A DNA stretch of 64,000 nt from positions 2,078,001 to 2,142,000 of the forward strand of contig NZ_AP021846.1 of assembly GCF_009176705.1 (NCBI RefSeq). The letters run 5' to 3'. A model generated the notes under the pieces. The model was not told the DNA's origin. It made no database searches and was given only the letters and a program-made list of their open reading frames with translations. This stretch comes from Pseudoalteromonas sp. A25 (lineage in GTDB: Bacteria; Pseudomonadota; Gammaproteobacteria; Enterobacterales; Alteromonadaceae). Below are positions 36,174 through 45,526 of the stretch, piece after piece; positions within the stretch are counted from its first letter, which is position 1, and every line of letters begins with the position of its first letter. The position numbers and the translations under genes were made by a program.

Positions 36174-37079
36174 ATGCCTAGCCAATATAAAGAAAAGCGG
36201 CAGAGTCAATTAAGACACATATTGCTGTACGTTGCATACGGAGATAATGCACTTTACTATCAAGGGATAAAAACAAGTATTTTATCTGTATTACATCACT
36301 GTAAAAAAAGCGTACCGCCCGAGATTGTTGTTATTAGTGAAAACCCCGCGTTTTTTGCTGACTACCCTATAATTCACTTCACTATTACCCCAGCATTAAA
36401 ACTCGACTGGTCGTTAAATAACCGCTACCACTATCGGATCAAAAATAGAGCACTTGCTTATGCGCTCGATAATTTAAATTTAGGTGCCAATGACAAACTG
36501 CTAGCTTTGGATACTGACACCTATTTAACCAGAGATATCAATGAGCTGTTTGATAAAATTAATGTTAATCAATCTCTCATGTTTTTGGACGAAGGTCCTT
36601 TAACCAAAAAGCAATTTACTGAATATCGAGAGTCTTACCAAGCACCAATTAAACTTGGCAATGAGGAAAGCTACCATCTATCACATCAATATCATATGTG
36701 GGGTTCTCTCATGGTGGGTATCACTGCCAGCAAACGCGCCCTGATAGACCAAGCAGATCAGTTATTAATTGCCATGCATCAATGGGCACCTACAATAAGA
36801 ACTGTGGAACAATTCGCAATCTCGCAAGTGTTAAGTAACAACGGGGAACTCGTTGAAGGGAAAAAGCTAATACAACACTATTCGCACAGAGGACGGAAAC
36901 ATTTTGCGCAAGCAAATATCAATTCGTTTTTCGCAAATTATGGACACTATGCATTTGAGACTCAATTGTATTACTACCCAGCGCTTCGTTTACGCAGAAC
37001 ATTAATGGCATTTTTATCAGAGAAAGTAGCCAAGCTTACTCAGTTTTCCAACTCCACCTCAAGAACTAAAGCAATATGA
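36174..37079 (+). CDS. Glycosyltransferase-like protein with DTD motif
   Basis: A 301-residue cytoplasmic protein without signal peptide. The layout (ILLYVAYGDNALYYQGIKTSILSVL near the N-terminus, IVVISENP, then LLALDTDTYLTRDINELF) is that of a GT-A fold nucleotide-sugar enzyme such as family 8; DTD would bind the metal and sugar nucleotide. It overlaps the deacetylase start by 4 bp (ATGA), so the two are coupled. Together they suggest modification of a cell-surface glycan. Donor and acceptor are unknown, and the family placement is from fold pattern only. Confidence 0.6.
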   Translation: MPSQYKEKRQSQLRHILLYVAYGDNALYYQGIKTSILSVLHHCKKSVPPEIVVISENPAFFADYPIIHFTITPALKLDWSLNNRYHYRIKNRALAYALDNLNLGANDKLLALDTDTYLTRDINELFDKINVNQSLMFLDEGPLTKKQFTEYRESYQAPIKLGNEESYHLSHQYHMWGSLMVGITASKRALIDQADQLLIAMHQWAPTIRTVEQFAISQVLSNNGELVEGKKLIQHYSHRGRKHFAQANINSFFANYGHYAFETQLYYYPALRLRRTLMAFLSEKVAKLTQFSNSTSRTKAI

Positions 37080-37816
37080 CTAAAGCGATCCCTATTTTGA
37101 TGTATCACAGCCTGGCAACAAAGAAAAAAGGGACTGTGTTGCGCAGTATACATGTGCCTCCTAAGCGCTTTTCTAATCATATGAAAATACTTAAGCTATT
37201 TGGCTATACAGCACTCAGTATGAGAGCGCTTGTGCCTTATCTTAAAGGCGAAAAACAAGGCAAAGTGGTTGGGCTCACCTTCGACGATGGTTACCTAAAT
37301 AATTTGGCGCATGCAGCGCCCTTACTGCAACATTTAGGCTTTAGCTCTACACTCTACGTTGTAAGTGACTTGATTGGGCAGCACAATATCTGGGACAAGC
37401 ACAAAAATATAGACCCAAACCCACTAATGAATGAACTGCAGATCAAGCAATGGTTAAATATGGGGCAAGATATTGGTGCCCATACAAAAAACCATGTCCA
37501 CTTAAATAAAGTGAGTAAACATGATGCATATGAGGAGATCACGGGCAGTAAACAAACATTAGAAAACATGTTCCAGACTGAAGTATCTGACTTTTGTTAC
37601 CCGTATGGTGGCTTTAATCAAGCTAATATAGAGCAAGTTAAAGCAGCGGGCTATGAAACAGCAACCACCACAATCCGTGGTAGAGCTAACTACAATGCTA
37701 CCCGCTCTGACTTGTTCACTTTACCGAGAGTGTTTATCCCCTACCACACTTGGCCACTGCGCTTTTACCAAAAAAGCTTTAGTGCCTACGAAGATAAAAG
37801 AGTGCATAAGTCATAA
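37076..37816 (+). CDS. Polysaccharide deacetylase (NodB-type, CE4)
   Basis: A 246-residue carbohydrate esterase. Motif 1 is LTFDDGYL (catalytic base Asp and metal Asp), motif 2 is GAHTKNHVHL (metal His pair) and motif 3 is CYPYGGF. The opening PILMYHSL is typical of the cytoplasmic/periplasmic NodB proteins in glycan loci. No signal peptide is visible, so it may act on a lipid-linked or intracellular sugar. It is coupled to the upstream glycosyltransferase-like gene. N-deacetylation of an amino sugar in a surface polymer is the likely role. Confidence 0.85.
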   Translation: MTKAIPILMYHSLATKKKGTVLRSIHVPPKRFSNHMKILKLFGYTALSMRALVPYLKGEKQGKVVGLTFDDGYLNNLAHAAPLLQHLGFSSTLYVVSDLIGQHNIWDKHKNIDPNPLMNELQIKQWLNMGQDIGAHTKNHVHLNKVSKHDAYEEITGSKQTLENMFQTEVSDFCYPYGGFNQANIEQVKAAGYETATTTIRGRANYNATRSDLFTLPRVFIPYHTWPLRFYQKSFSAYEDKRVHKS

Positions 37817-37934
37817 GTTACCTCGGCTGTAGATACGTGATTGCCCATTTCAAAGACATATTGGGTTGTACCAGCAGCCCTCTTATCGTTTTTACTCAAT
37901 ATTTTTTAATACTATGCCAGTTCACTACCGACGA

Positions 37935-39338
37935 CTAACAAAATAGTCCGTGCACAAACCAGCGCTGTGATGGCTCTTTATAAACCCATAACCACTGTCC
38001 TTGTGCGTTTCGAGCAATATAATAATCACGCTCTACAACATGATTATCCCACCAGCCAGTACACACTCTTTCTGGCCCCCAGTAAATTACAACTTTTTCT
38101 TGTAAAGGCGTCGCGCGCGGCAATAACATACTCGGCCTTTGTTGCTCTGGCATGCGCTGCAACTCGATACTTTTAACTAAAGGCTTACTGGGAGAAAATG
38201 AACGCTCGGGTCGATGATCGGCATAAACTTCAAACCCATGTACAGCTTGCTCACCCAACTTAGCCTGTAGCCTTGCCACAAGTTCAGCGGCATCTATCCC
38301 TTCACTGTTAGGGTCAAATAACGACTGATTCCCATATTGATTATCGACAAAGTCTTTAACCGATAATGTGATAGCTTGTACTGGTGCGGATAAATGAATA
38401 TTAGAAAGTTTTAACTCTAAGAGTGATTGCCAAGCTTTCGCACAACCTTCTCCTTTCGCTGTTGCCACTTGCAATACTAATGGTTCTTGGTCTCTTAATT
38501 GCAGTTCTAAATGAATTTGCAGCGCAAGTTTGTTTCGCTGCCTTAAAAATAGCGCGAGTTGCTTTAATAACTTACCCAGCGGTTTTGCCAACCATTGCAA
38601 GTTTTCTAATTCATATAATAAAGTCAACTGGCGAGAAAATACCAAGGCAGGAACATAATAAGTTAAGGGATGTTGTAATTCGCCTTTAAGGCGCCCTATA
38701 TATTGCACCAACTCAATATCAAACCGTTTAGCTAGATCAGCAATGGAAATGTTGAGTAGTTGCGACAATATAGTAATACGTAGACGTTGTAGCTTTTCAC
38801 ATGTTTTTTGAGGAAGCTCTGTACTTTGTAAAGTAATGCCCATTATTTGCGCCATAAGCTCTTTGGCATTATCAGTTACAAGGTTTTTTTTACCTTGCGC
38901 AAGTAACTTTGCAACCAGCACCGAGTAACCCGTGGCAAAACTATAGCTCAGCTTAAAATCAGCTAAATGCTGCTGAATATGGTGCCAGTAATTGTCTAAG
39001 CTTTTATACAAAGACAGCATATTTGTTACCTTGAGTGCAATACCATTCGGCGGAAACAAGCAGATATCGGCTGTTACTAAGTACAGCCAACTAGCGATTT
39101 CTTCTAACTTGGCACTTTCTAAAGATTCATCATAGGCAACCACCTGTAGGTTTTCACATAAACTTGCTGCACTTGCCAACCCCATCCCCAGCTTAACACC
39201 TGTTTTGAGTGCACAATCAGATACCTGAACAACCTGATTAGTGTGGCTATTCACCACCACAATAGCAGGCTTCCCCGGTTCACAAAGCAGGCTATCTAAG
39301 TGCAAATGTTCAAAATGAATATATAACCACAATGTCAT
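37935..39338 (-). CDS. imuB: ImuB, Y-family polymerase-like mutasome subunit
   Basis: A 467-residue Y-family relative that scaffolds translesion synthesis. The N-terminus YIHFEHLHLDSLL replaces the acidic catalytic D-x-D-x-F-x-x-V-E motif of active Y-family polymerases, consistent with ImuB being catalytically dead. A beta-clamp-binding motif NQSLFD (Q338) follows the little-finger region. The C-terminal part (about 370-467) would contact ImuA and DnaE2. Its ATG overlaps the imuA stop by 4 bp. It lies about 6 kb from dnaE2, unlike the standard imuA-imuB-dnaE2 operon. Confidence 0.92.
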   Translation of the reverse strand: MTLWLYIHFEHLHLDSLLCEPGKPAIVVVNSHTNQVVQVSDCALKTGVKLGMGLASAASLCENLQVVAYDESLESAKLEEIASWLYLVTADICLFPPNGIALKVTNMLSLYKSLDNYWHHIQQHLADFKLSYSFATGYSVLVAKLLAQGKKNLVTDNAKELMAQIMGITLQSTELPQKTCEKLQRLRITILSQLLNISIADLAKRFDIELVQYIGRLKGELQHPLTYYVPALVFSRQLTLLYELENLQWLAKPLGKLLKQLALFLRQRNKLALQIHLELQLRDQEPLVLQVATAKGEGCAKAWQSLLELKLSNIHLSAPVQAITLSVKDFVDNQYGNQSLFDPNSEGIDAAELVARLQAKLGEQAVHGFEVYADHRPERSFSPSKPLVKSIELQRMPEQQRPSMLLPRATPLQEKVVIYWGPERVCTGWWDNHVVERDYYIARNAQGQWLWVYKEPSQRWFVHGLFC

Positions 39339-40015
39339 TTGGCTATCCGAAATGATGCCGCAAAAGACATTACATTGCCGCTTTCTAGCGCTACAGGCAC
39401 TAGCTGTGGCCAGTATTCTGCTAAATTAAGTACAAAGGTATTTTTAGGCCAGCCCCCTTTTTGTTTTTTGACTGTGATCGCCATACCTTGCTTATGAGCC
39501 GACAAGGCTAAACACAGCGTCACAGGTAATGAAAAAAGCGACTCATTGATAGATCTGAATAAAAACAGTGAGGAACCGCCTTGCTCTGATGCAAGCTGTA
39601 ATCGCTTAGCTTGTGATATTGTTAATGTGTTATGCCATAACAAAACACTGCTACAAGTATTACTTTTTAAACACTGCTCACTGGCCCAAAGCGCTTCTTT
39701 TTCTAATTTTGGCTGGATCAATAACAATTGCTGACTATCAAAACCTAGGTGATATAACTGATGAGCATTCACATGAGCCGGTGGATTAATAAACACAATT
39801 AAGTCTTTTTGTGCTTGCAAATAAGACAACCAAAGTTTTAACTCACCAATGCCACTTGGCGATTGCACTTCAATGATCCCCTGTTTAGGTAAGCCCCCCT
39901 GTAACTGTTCATCAAGTACAGCAATACCTGTACTAATGCGTTCAAACGATTGAGCCTGTTCACTCCCCTGCCACAGCCATTGGCGATGTTGCAGTAAATC
40001 TATTATTTCGCTCAT
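39335..40015 (-). CDS. imuA: ImuA, RecA-like mutasome accessory protein
   Basis: About 226 residues, opening MSEIIDLLQHRQWLWQG and RISTGIAVLDEQLQGGLP, as in SulA/RecA-like ImuA proteins. The Walker A position reads SPSGIGELK instead of a proper P-loop, so ATP hydrolysis is doubtful. ImuA supports ImuB-DnaE2 mutagenic repair. The start at 40015 is chosen because it follows the LexA box and fits the family; an in-frame start at 40042 lies inside the box. First gene of the imuA-imuB pair. Confidence 0.9.
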   Translation of the reverse strand: MSEIIDLLQHRQWLWQGSEQAQSFERISTGIAVLDEQLQGGLPKQGIIEVQSPSGIGELKLWLSYLQAQKDLIVFINPPAHVNAHQLYHLGFDSQQLLLIQPKLEKEALWASEQCLKSNTCSSVLLWHNTLTISQAKRLQLASEQGGSSLFLFRSINESLFSLPVTLCLALSAHKQGMAITVKKQKGGWPKNTFVLNLAEYWPQLVPVALESGNVMSFAASFRIAK

Positions 40016-40032
40016 ACATATCAAAATCAAAA

Positions 40033-40052
40033 TACTGTACATTTAAACAGTA
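40033..40052. promoter_or_regulatory. LexA (SOS) box of imuA-imuB
   Basis: TACTGTACATTTAAACAGTA carries the CTGT, 8 bases, ACAG core with flanking TA on both sides. It is 18 bp upstream of the imuA start. Together with the dnaE2 box it puts both parts of the mutasome under SOS control. Confidence 0.92.
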
Positions 40053-40114
40053 TAATTATTTATGCATAAACTGCAAGATCAAACAAAGCGGCATAGTCTC
40101 ATACGAGAGACAAA

Positions 40115-40139
40115 TAGAAAAGCCTGCCAAAGGCAGGCT
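40115..40139 (-). terminator. Terminator of the trypsin-like protease gene
   Basis: AGCCTGCC and GGCAGGCT form an 8-bp GC-rich stem with an AAA loop. On the minus strand it runs into TTTTCTATTTG, so it ends the protease gene at 40161. Confidence 0.85.
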
Positions 40140-40160
40140 CAATACTCAGGGAAAGAGTTT

Positions 40161-41372
40161 TTAATGCGAGAAAACGGTCAGTTCAACTTTTGCAAAGTCA
40201 GAGGTATCACTCAAACTAATGAGCCACTCTCCTGCTTTTGGAAACTCAATAACCAGCATTTCGTCATTACCCGTGTTTGTTGAAGAATAAAAAGTAATAT
40301 CTTCATCAAACCAAAACTCATTTGCTTGCGTATTACCATCATTTTCGGGCTGCTGATATTGCGCACTGACATCAACATCGCCTTCACCACCTCGGGTTGC
40401 AATATAAACCACATTAACACCTTCAGGCACATCAAGTACAAACTGCAGAGCATCATTACCCACTTTATAATTAACGGTCTCTTGAATGGCAAGGTAGGTC
40501 TGCTCAGTATCACCATTGCCTGTACCACCGTCGCTCCCACCGCCTGATACAGGCTCATTACCTGCCATCGCGCTATCAATCCAACTTTTTAAAGCAGCAA
40601 CATTGGCATATACACCATACTTATTCTCTTGTGCACAGCCTTCACCCCAGCTAACTACACCTACTTGAATAAATTCGCTACCGCGTTGGTATACGAGTGG
40701 GCCACCACTATCACCTTGGCACGAGTCTTTCCCGCCTTTTTGAAAGCCGGCGCAAAGTTCAGTGTCTTGCACCGAACCATTGTAAGCTTGTGCGCTATTA
40801 CACACAGCATTACTTACATAAGGCACGCTTACTTCCATTAATTTATCAGGTGCTTGTCCACCGTAACTGAGCGTACCCCAACCTGACACAGCCAAACTGG
40901 TGCCGGGTTTAATTGTTGAATTAAAAAAGGTAGGCTCTGCCAGTTTAATAACCTTGGCATTCTTGTCCGTTATTTTCTCTTTTAGTTTTAAAACAGCCAC
41001 ATCTTTTGACAGCCCAGGATACTCCTGATTGGTATACGTTTTATCTACTACAATTGCTTGCCCAGAACCATCTTTCAGGCTATGAGCACCTACACGTACC
41101 TGTATTTCCGGTGATTCTCCATTTACCCCTTCCAAACAGTGTGCCGCTGTTAACACTAAATTATCGGCAACAAGCGAGCCGCCACAGAAATGCTCTCCAC
41201 CAAGACTTTGAACCGACACTTGGTATGGACGAGAGTGTGGCGTCGCCTCATTACCACCGACGATTCTGATGGAATCTGAAAATTGCTGTGATTTAAGTTT
41301 TGTACTAGCGTCGCCCGCAGTTACAGAGCAGCTCAGCATAATGGCAATTGCAGTAAGTGATTTTTTTAGCAT
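40161..41372 (-). CDS. Secreted trypsin-like serine protease (S1) with C-terminal prepeptidase-type domain
   Basis: A 403-residue exported enzyme. A signal peptide (about 1-19) and short propeptide precede the activation site R36/IVGG. The triad is His78 (LTAAHC), Asp in SKDVAVLKL and Ser in SCQGDSGGP; the Asp six residues before the Ser (KDSCQGDS) predicts cleavage after Lys/Arg. Six cysteines can form the usual disulfides. A Gly/Ser linker (PVSGGGSDGGTGNG) leads to a C-terminal domain (about 290-403) of the PPC type, often removed during secretion or used for substrate binding. It likely degrades external protein. Single gene with its own terminator. Confidence 0.92.
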   Translation of the reverse strand: MLKKSLTAIAIMLSCSVTAGDASTKLKSQQFSDSIRIVGGNEATPHSRPYQVSVQSLGGEHFCGGSLVADNLVLTAAHCLEGVNGESPEIQVRVGAHSLKDGSGQAIVVDKTYTNQEYPGLSKDVAVLKLKEKITDKNAKVIKLAEPTFFNSTIKPGTSLAVSGWGTLSYGGQAPDKLMEVSVPYVSNAVCNSAQAYNGSVQDTELCAGFQKGGKDSCQGDSGGPLVYQRGSEFIQVGVVSWGEGCAQENKYGVYANVAALKSWIDSAMAGNEPVSGGGSDGGTGNGDTEQTYLAIQETVNYKVGNDALQFVLDVPEGVNVVYIATRGGEGDVDVSAQYQQPENDGNTQANEFWFDEDITFYSSTNTGNDEMLVIEFPKAGEWLISLSDTSDFAKVELTVFSH

Positions 41373-41563
41373 AGTTATTTACCTTAATAATGAATGTTGA
41401 TGATTGCCTTTCAGCGAAGCCATTATTGCGTGGTGGTATGTACAGCTGTAGTGCTTAAATTCATCAGAAAGTATCGGTTTGTAGCCCGTTGTCGCACTCA
41501 AATTTAAAGAAGGCTTGAGTATGAAAGCGCACTAAGCATTAAAATCAAGACCTAATTACTGTG

Positions 41564-41587
41564 TACAAACGGCTACAATTGGATACA
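41564..41587. promoter_or_regulatory. Triple TACA direct repeat, RstA/OmpR-type box
   Basis: TACA occurs at 41564, 41574 and 41584, that is with an exact 10-bp period. The known RstA box (TACATNTNGTTACA) has two TACA units at the same 10-bp spacing. It lies 85 bp upstream of the RstB-like kinase gene and would let the operon's own RstA-like regulator control it. It is also 192 bp from the divergent protease gene. Confidence 0.55.
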
Positions 41588-41671
41588 TAACGCTAAATTA
41601 CGCTGCTGGTATATCCTATGCAATTTAGGCAAAATGAACCTTAGCGCACGCTTTATACGACACACAGACAA

Positions 41672-43264
41672 ATGCATAATATTTTTTTTAGAATTTACAT
41701 GGGCATACTCTTAGCAATTGTGAGTATTGTCATGCTGTTTGCATTGTCTGCTTATACAGTGAGTAAATCGCGTATTACTGAACATATTTATCAGCATTAC
41801 AGTGGTACATTTAAACTTATTGGCGAAGGTGTTGCGCGCCACAGCGGTCAAGAACGAGAGCAATGGCTGTCAGCCATCGAAAGACTCAGTGGCCTGAGCT
41901 TTGAGGCACAGTATTTTGCCGATAAACAGTTACCCGATAAGCAATTAAGAAAGTTATTAAAAGACAAATTCTTATTTGTTGTTGATAAAGAATTAGTAAC
42001 CAGTAAAGCCTATATTTTATTACCCGATGAGCAGAGCTACTTATCGGTGCAGGTCGATGATTACGGCACGTCACTCGTGCGGATCAGCGCATTTTTAATG
42101 CTAAATGAATTAGGTCGCCACCGTAGCGAAGCACGACTAGAAGCATTAAATCGACTCAAAGAGTTATACAGCTACCCTATTGAACTTGTCGCGATGTCTG
42201 ATTTAGCAATTAGTGCTTCTAACTTACGTACCATTAAAAAGGGCGACGTCGCCGTTGTACTTAATATCTCAGGGGCAACTACATCCAATATGATGGCTTA
42301 CGCTCCCATTGGCAATAGTCGATTTGTATTAAAACTGGGTATGATCCCACTTTTTGATTGGTTACCGCTATCACACCTTATTGCAGCAATCGCCTTTACT
42401 TTGGTTGCGATGGCAACAGCCGTATTCTATTTAGTAAAACCCATTGAACGGCGTCTAGCTGAGGTAGATGACAAAATTGTTGCCATCGCACAAGACAAAG
42501 AAATGATAACCACCGATAATGCACCATCTGATGCTATCACCAAACTTTCCAATACGGTTGACTCAATGGCGCTCAGAATTCAGCGCTTGCTTGCAGCTCA
42601 AACTGACATGGTACGTGCTATTTCTCATGAGCTTAGGGCGCCCATTACTCGCGTGCGATTTCAGCTTGTTATGCTGCAAGAAGCCAAGCAACCAAACCAG
42701 CACGCTCAGGGCATTGAAAAGAATCTAGATGAACTAGAGAAGTTAATTGATGAGGTACTCACTTTTCTAAAGCTAAAAAGCCACCAGCCAGAATTAACAT
42801 TTGAAGCAATTGATGCAACACAGCTTATCAAGCAGCTAATAAAAACTCATGCACCAGCTCACTCCAATATACATATTGATATGGCCATTAACAGTCATCA
42901 ACCGATGCTGGCTGATCAGCATTACATTTTCAGAGCAGCTGGTAACTTATTATTGAATGCCCTCAAATACGCAAAAGCACGCATAGAAATTGGTTATCAA
43001 AAAGATGCTGATAGCTTTATTTTATGGGTTGCCGATGATGGGCCCGGTATTCCAGAGGAGCAACGCATTGATATTTTTACACCTTTTAAGCGATTAGATG
43101 CAAGCAGAGCACGACAATCTGGCGGGTATGGTCTAGGTCTTTCGATTGTGCAACAAATTGCCCATTGGCACCAAGGCACTATATCAGTTGTGGATAGCAA
43201 TTATGGGGGGACACTGTTTAGCATAAGGTGGCCTATCACTGAGGTGAGCAATGCGCACTGTTAA
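41672..43264 (+). CDS. RstB-like sensor histidine kinase
   Basis: A 530-residue inner-membrane kinase. A first transmembrane helix (about 8-30) is followed by a periplasmic sensor region of about 200 residues, a second helix (about 230-252), a HAMP linker, HisKA with ISHELRAPITRVRF (His319), and HATPase with NLLLNALKYAK, DDGPGIPEE and GGYGLGLSI. The ISHELR-A-P box and overall plan resemble RstB. Unusually it is the first gene of the operon, with the response regulator last. Its 3' end overlaps the next gene by 14 bp. Confidence 0.88.
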   Translation: MHNIFFRIYMGILLAIVSIVMLFALSAYTVSKSRITEHIYQHYSGTFKLIGEGVARHSGQEREQWLSAIERLSGLSFEAQYFADKQLPDKQLRKLLKDKFLFVVDKELVTSKAYILLPDEQSYLSVQVDDYGTSLVRISAFLMLNELGRHRSEARLEALNRLKELYSYPIELVAMSDLAISASNLRTIKKGDVAVVLNISGATTSNMMAYAPIGNSRFVLKLGMIPLFDWLPLSHLIAAIAFTLVAMATAVFYLVKPIERRLAEVDDKIVAIAQDKEMITTDNAPSDAITKLSNTVDSMALRIQRLLAAQTDMVRAISHELRAPITRVRFQLVMLQEAKQPNQHAQGIEKNLDELEKLIDEVLTFLKLKSHQPELTFEAIDATQLIKQLIKTHAPAHSNIHIDMAINSHQPMLADQHYIFRAAGNLLLNALKYAKARIEIGYQKDADSFILWVADDGPGIPEEQRIDIFTPFKRLDASRARQSGGYGLGLSIVQQIAHWHQGTISVVDSNYGGTLFSIRWPITEVSNAHC

Positions 43265-43826
43265 CTTCATCCTAATTGTACTGTTTACGACTTGCATCTG
43301 CTCTAACGTTAACGCAGCTAACAAAGATATTGCCCAGAATCCCAAACCAATACTTAAACAAGTCGCTGATGAAAAAAATGAAGCAGAGCTCTTAAGCATC
43401 CTCAACAACTTGGACACACAGCTTGAAACTATCGAGCAAGTGCCACAGCAACACAAAAATGACGATCAATTTTTGCAATCTAAAGAACCCATAGAATTAT
43501 TAGACGAGGCGCTACTACTTGAGGACAACTTGGAAGATCTGGCTATCGATGAGGCATTATCATCTGAGTTAACTTTATTAGAGCTTAATCAAGAACACGA
43601 ATTACAGCTAACCGAGTCGTTACAAGATCAAAAAGGCACGCCACCAGAGCAGTTATCACCCACCCCAGCCGCCACTAAAGGGGTTGGTATTCAAGGTGGC
43701 GAAGAGTTATTGATCAATACACTTGATGACAGCACTCTCATTGATATAGACAAAGAGCTTGAAAAGCTTGAGAAAAAGCTCAAACATAAACAACTAGACG
43801 ATGAGTTAAATTTGTATGAAAAGTAA
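43251..43826 (+). CDS. Hypothetical exported acidic coiled-coil protein
   Basis: A 191-residue protein with a signal peptide (about 1-23, ending NVNA-ANK). The mature part is very rich in Glu, Asp and Leu and predicted to be coiled-coil or disordered, with a Pro-rich break (PPEQLSPTPAA) and a highly charged C-terminal helix (KELEKLEKKLKHKQLDDEL). No known domain was recognised. It overlaps both neighbours (14 bp with the kinase, 11 bp with the next gene), so it is translated in step with them. It may be a periplasmic adaptor of the outer-membrane protein that follows. Confidence 0.7.
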   Translation: MRTVNFILIVLFTTCICSNVNAANKDIAQNPKPILKQVADEKNEAELLSILNNLDTQLETIEQVPQQHKNDDQFLQSKEPIELLDEALLLEDNLEDLAIDEALSSELTLLELNQEHELQLTESLQDQKGTPPEQLSPTPAATKGVGIQGGEELLINTLDDSTLIDIDKELEKLEKKLKHKQLDDELNLYEK

Positions 43827-45162
43827 AAAATTAAGCATGTATATCGGGTTGCTGTCTGCCTGGTTAACAATGGTGTCAATGTCATGCTTAGCTAAAACAC
43901 ACACATCAGCTCAAAAGATGCTAAATCAAGCCGTAACTCACCGTAAAGCGGGTGAATATAGCCAAGCAATTAGCTTATTAACATCGCTGCGCGAAACATT
44001 TATAGGTCATAAACGCATTAATATAGAGCTGGCGCTAAACTATATAAAATTACGACAGTACGACCGCGCCGAACAATTGGTAACTTACTTAGAAAGTTTA
44101 GAGTTGTCTGACAGTGAACATGCCGTAATTAGCAAGCTTAAACGAGTACTGACCCTTCAACTGCGACGCTCGCTAGCTCCTCATACCCTCTACTTTACTT
44201 CTAACACTTCTGTTGGCATAGATATAGTGCAAAACAGCTTCCCCGTTTATACATTTGACGACACAGTGCAAGATAGCGAATATTGGTCAAGCGATGAAGA
44301 GCTGAACGACTCGTGGATTGACAGTGAGTTTATCTATACCGATTATGCTATAGATGAGCAGCTTTTTGGCCGTGAAGAAATCTCTAATAAAAATGAAGTT
44401 GGCTATGTTAGTCAAGCATTAAGCGCGAACTATCGCTATCGTCCCGTCGATATGCTCGCTTGGTTTTCTTACCCAACCCAGTGGATTATTGATACTGATG
44501 TCCAAGTCAAATATAAACAACTAGATAAAAGTGATAATAACAAATACCTCAGTTATCATTTTGATACATCGGCATATCTGTTACAAATCAATCGTTGGTT
44601 ACTGGAACTGAACGCATATGCCAAAGTGGACTATGTGGATAATCATAAACTCATCAATAAATCGCGACTACGTCTAGCGTGGACGCTACCATTTGAATCA
44701 TCCAAACTAAAATTTTCTTATGACGTCGAGCAAAAGCATTATCGTAGCGCATTGCAAGATTATAATGCGACTGTTCATGTACCTGCGATTGAATATACGT
44801 ATGTATTCTCTTCGCAATGGCGCTTGTCGTTCGCAAGCAAGTACTACAGACTAAACGCCCATGATGACTATAACTCTTATCGCAACACGCATACTTCTGG
44901 GGCTCTTTACTACAACCCGCACCGAGACATCGTTACTTATATTTCTTATAACCATTATGTGCTTAAGTACGAGATTAGTGATCCTGAATTGGTTGCCTGG
45001 TCAAGAGAAACTAAGCGAACACTTAGTATTGGCTTTAAGTATCAAGCAAATGAAAAACTAGCACTCTTATTACTTGGCAATCTTGGCGACAACCGCATTG
45101 AAATGGGGCTTGGTGATGACAGCTGGCAACGCCTTGAAGCAAGTATTGAGTACCGCTTTTAA
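43816..45162 (+). CDS. TPR-containing outer-membrane beta-barrel protein
   Basis: A 448-residue exported protein. After a signal peptide, residues about 30-120 contain TPR-like helix pairs (MLNQAVTHRKAGEYSQAISLL, INIELALNYIKLRQYDRAEQL). From about 130 on it has alternating hydrophobic/aromatic strands typical of a beta-barrel, ending LEASIEYRF with the C-terminal Phe that directs outer-membrane assembly. This architecture recalls surface lipoprotein assembly modifier (Slam) proteins, but the match is by layout only. It lies between the acidic coiled-coil protein and a small exported protein in the kinase/regulator operon. Confidence 0.72.
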   Translation: MKSKKLSMYIGLLSAWLTMVSMSCLAKTHTSAQKMLNQAVTHRKAGEYSQAISLLTSLRETFIGHKRINIELALNYIKLRQYDRAEQLVTYLESLELSDSEHAVISKLKRVLTLQLRRSLAPHTLYFTSNTSVGIDIVQNSFPVYTFDDTVQDSEYWSSDEELNDSWIDSEFIYTDYAIDEQLFGREEISNKNEVGYVSQALSANYRYRPVDMLAWFSYPTQWIIDTDVQVKYKQLDKSDNNKYLSYHFDTSAYLLQINRWLLELNAYAKVDYVDNHKLINKSRLRLAWTLPFESSKLKFSYDVEQKHYRSALQDYNATVHVPAIEYTYVFSSQWRLSFASKYYRLNAHDDYNSYRNTHTSGALYYNPHRDIVTYISYNHYVLKYEISDPELVAWSRETKRTLSIGFKYQANEKLALLLLGNLGDNRIEMGLGDDSWQRLEASIEYRF

Positions 45163-45189
45163 TTAAAGTGACAATAAAACGGAGCGATT

Positions 45190-45513
45190 ATGATTAGATG
45201 GGTTATTAGCTTAGCAATGCTAGTGCTAGCACACTTTGTACACGGGACAGACGACCATAGTCATCAACCAGAGCCTTTGTATGGAGTAAAAATTGCAGGT
45301 GATAGTTTTGTGATACAAGTGAGATCTTTTGGCTGCACCGACGCATCATCTTTTAAAATTATACAATCGAAAGACAATGTTACGATAACACGGATTAAAC
45401 AAGATCGTTGTCGGCGTATGCCACACCTTATTTGGCTATCACTTGACAGGCAATCACTAAGCCTCCCTTTTATTTTACAAAATCCAATCGCCAGCAATAG
45501 ATTGTCTAACTAA
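45190..45513 (+). CDS. Small exported two-cysteine protein
   Basis: A 107-residue protein with signal peptide (ending VHGTDD). The mature part carries RSFGCTDASSFKI and RIKQDRCRRMPHLIWLSL, whose two cysteines could form a disulfide. I recall similar G-C-T...D-x-C-R patterns in small envelope proteins of unknown function, so this may be a conserved family, but no role is known to me. It sits between the beta-barrel gene and the RstA-like regulator in one operon. GGAGCG precedes the start. Confidence 0.65.
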   Translation: MIRWVISLAMLVLAHFVHGTDDHSHQPEPLYGVKIAGDSFVIQVRSFGCTDASSFKIIQSKDNVTITRIKQDRCRRMPHLIWLSLDRQSLSLPFILQNPIASNRLSN

Positions 45514-45526
45514 CCTTGGAGTGCGT

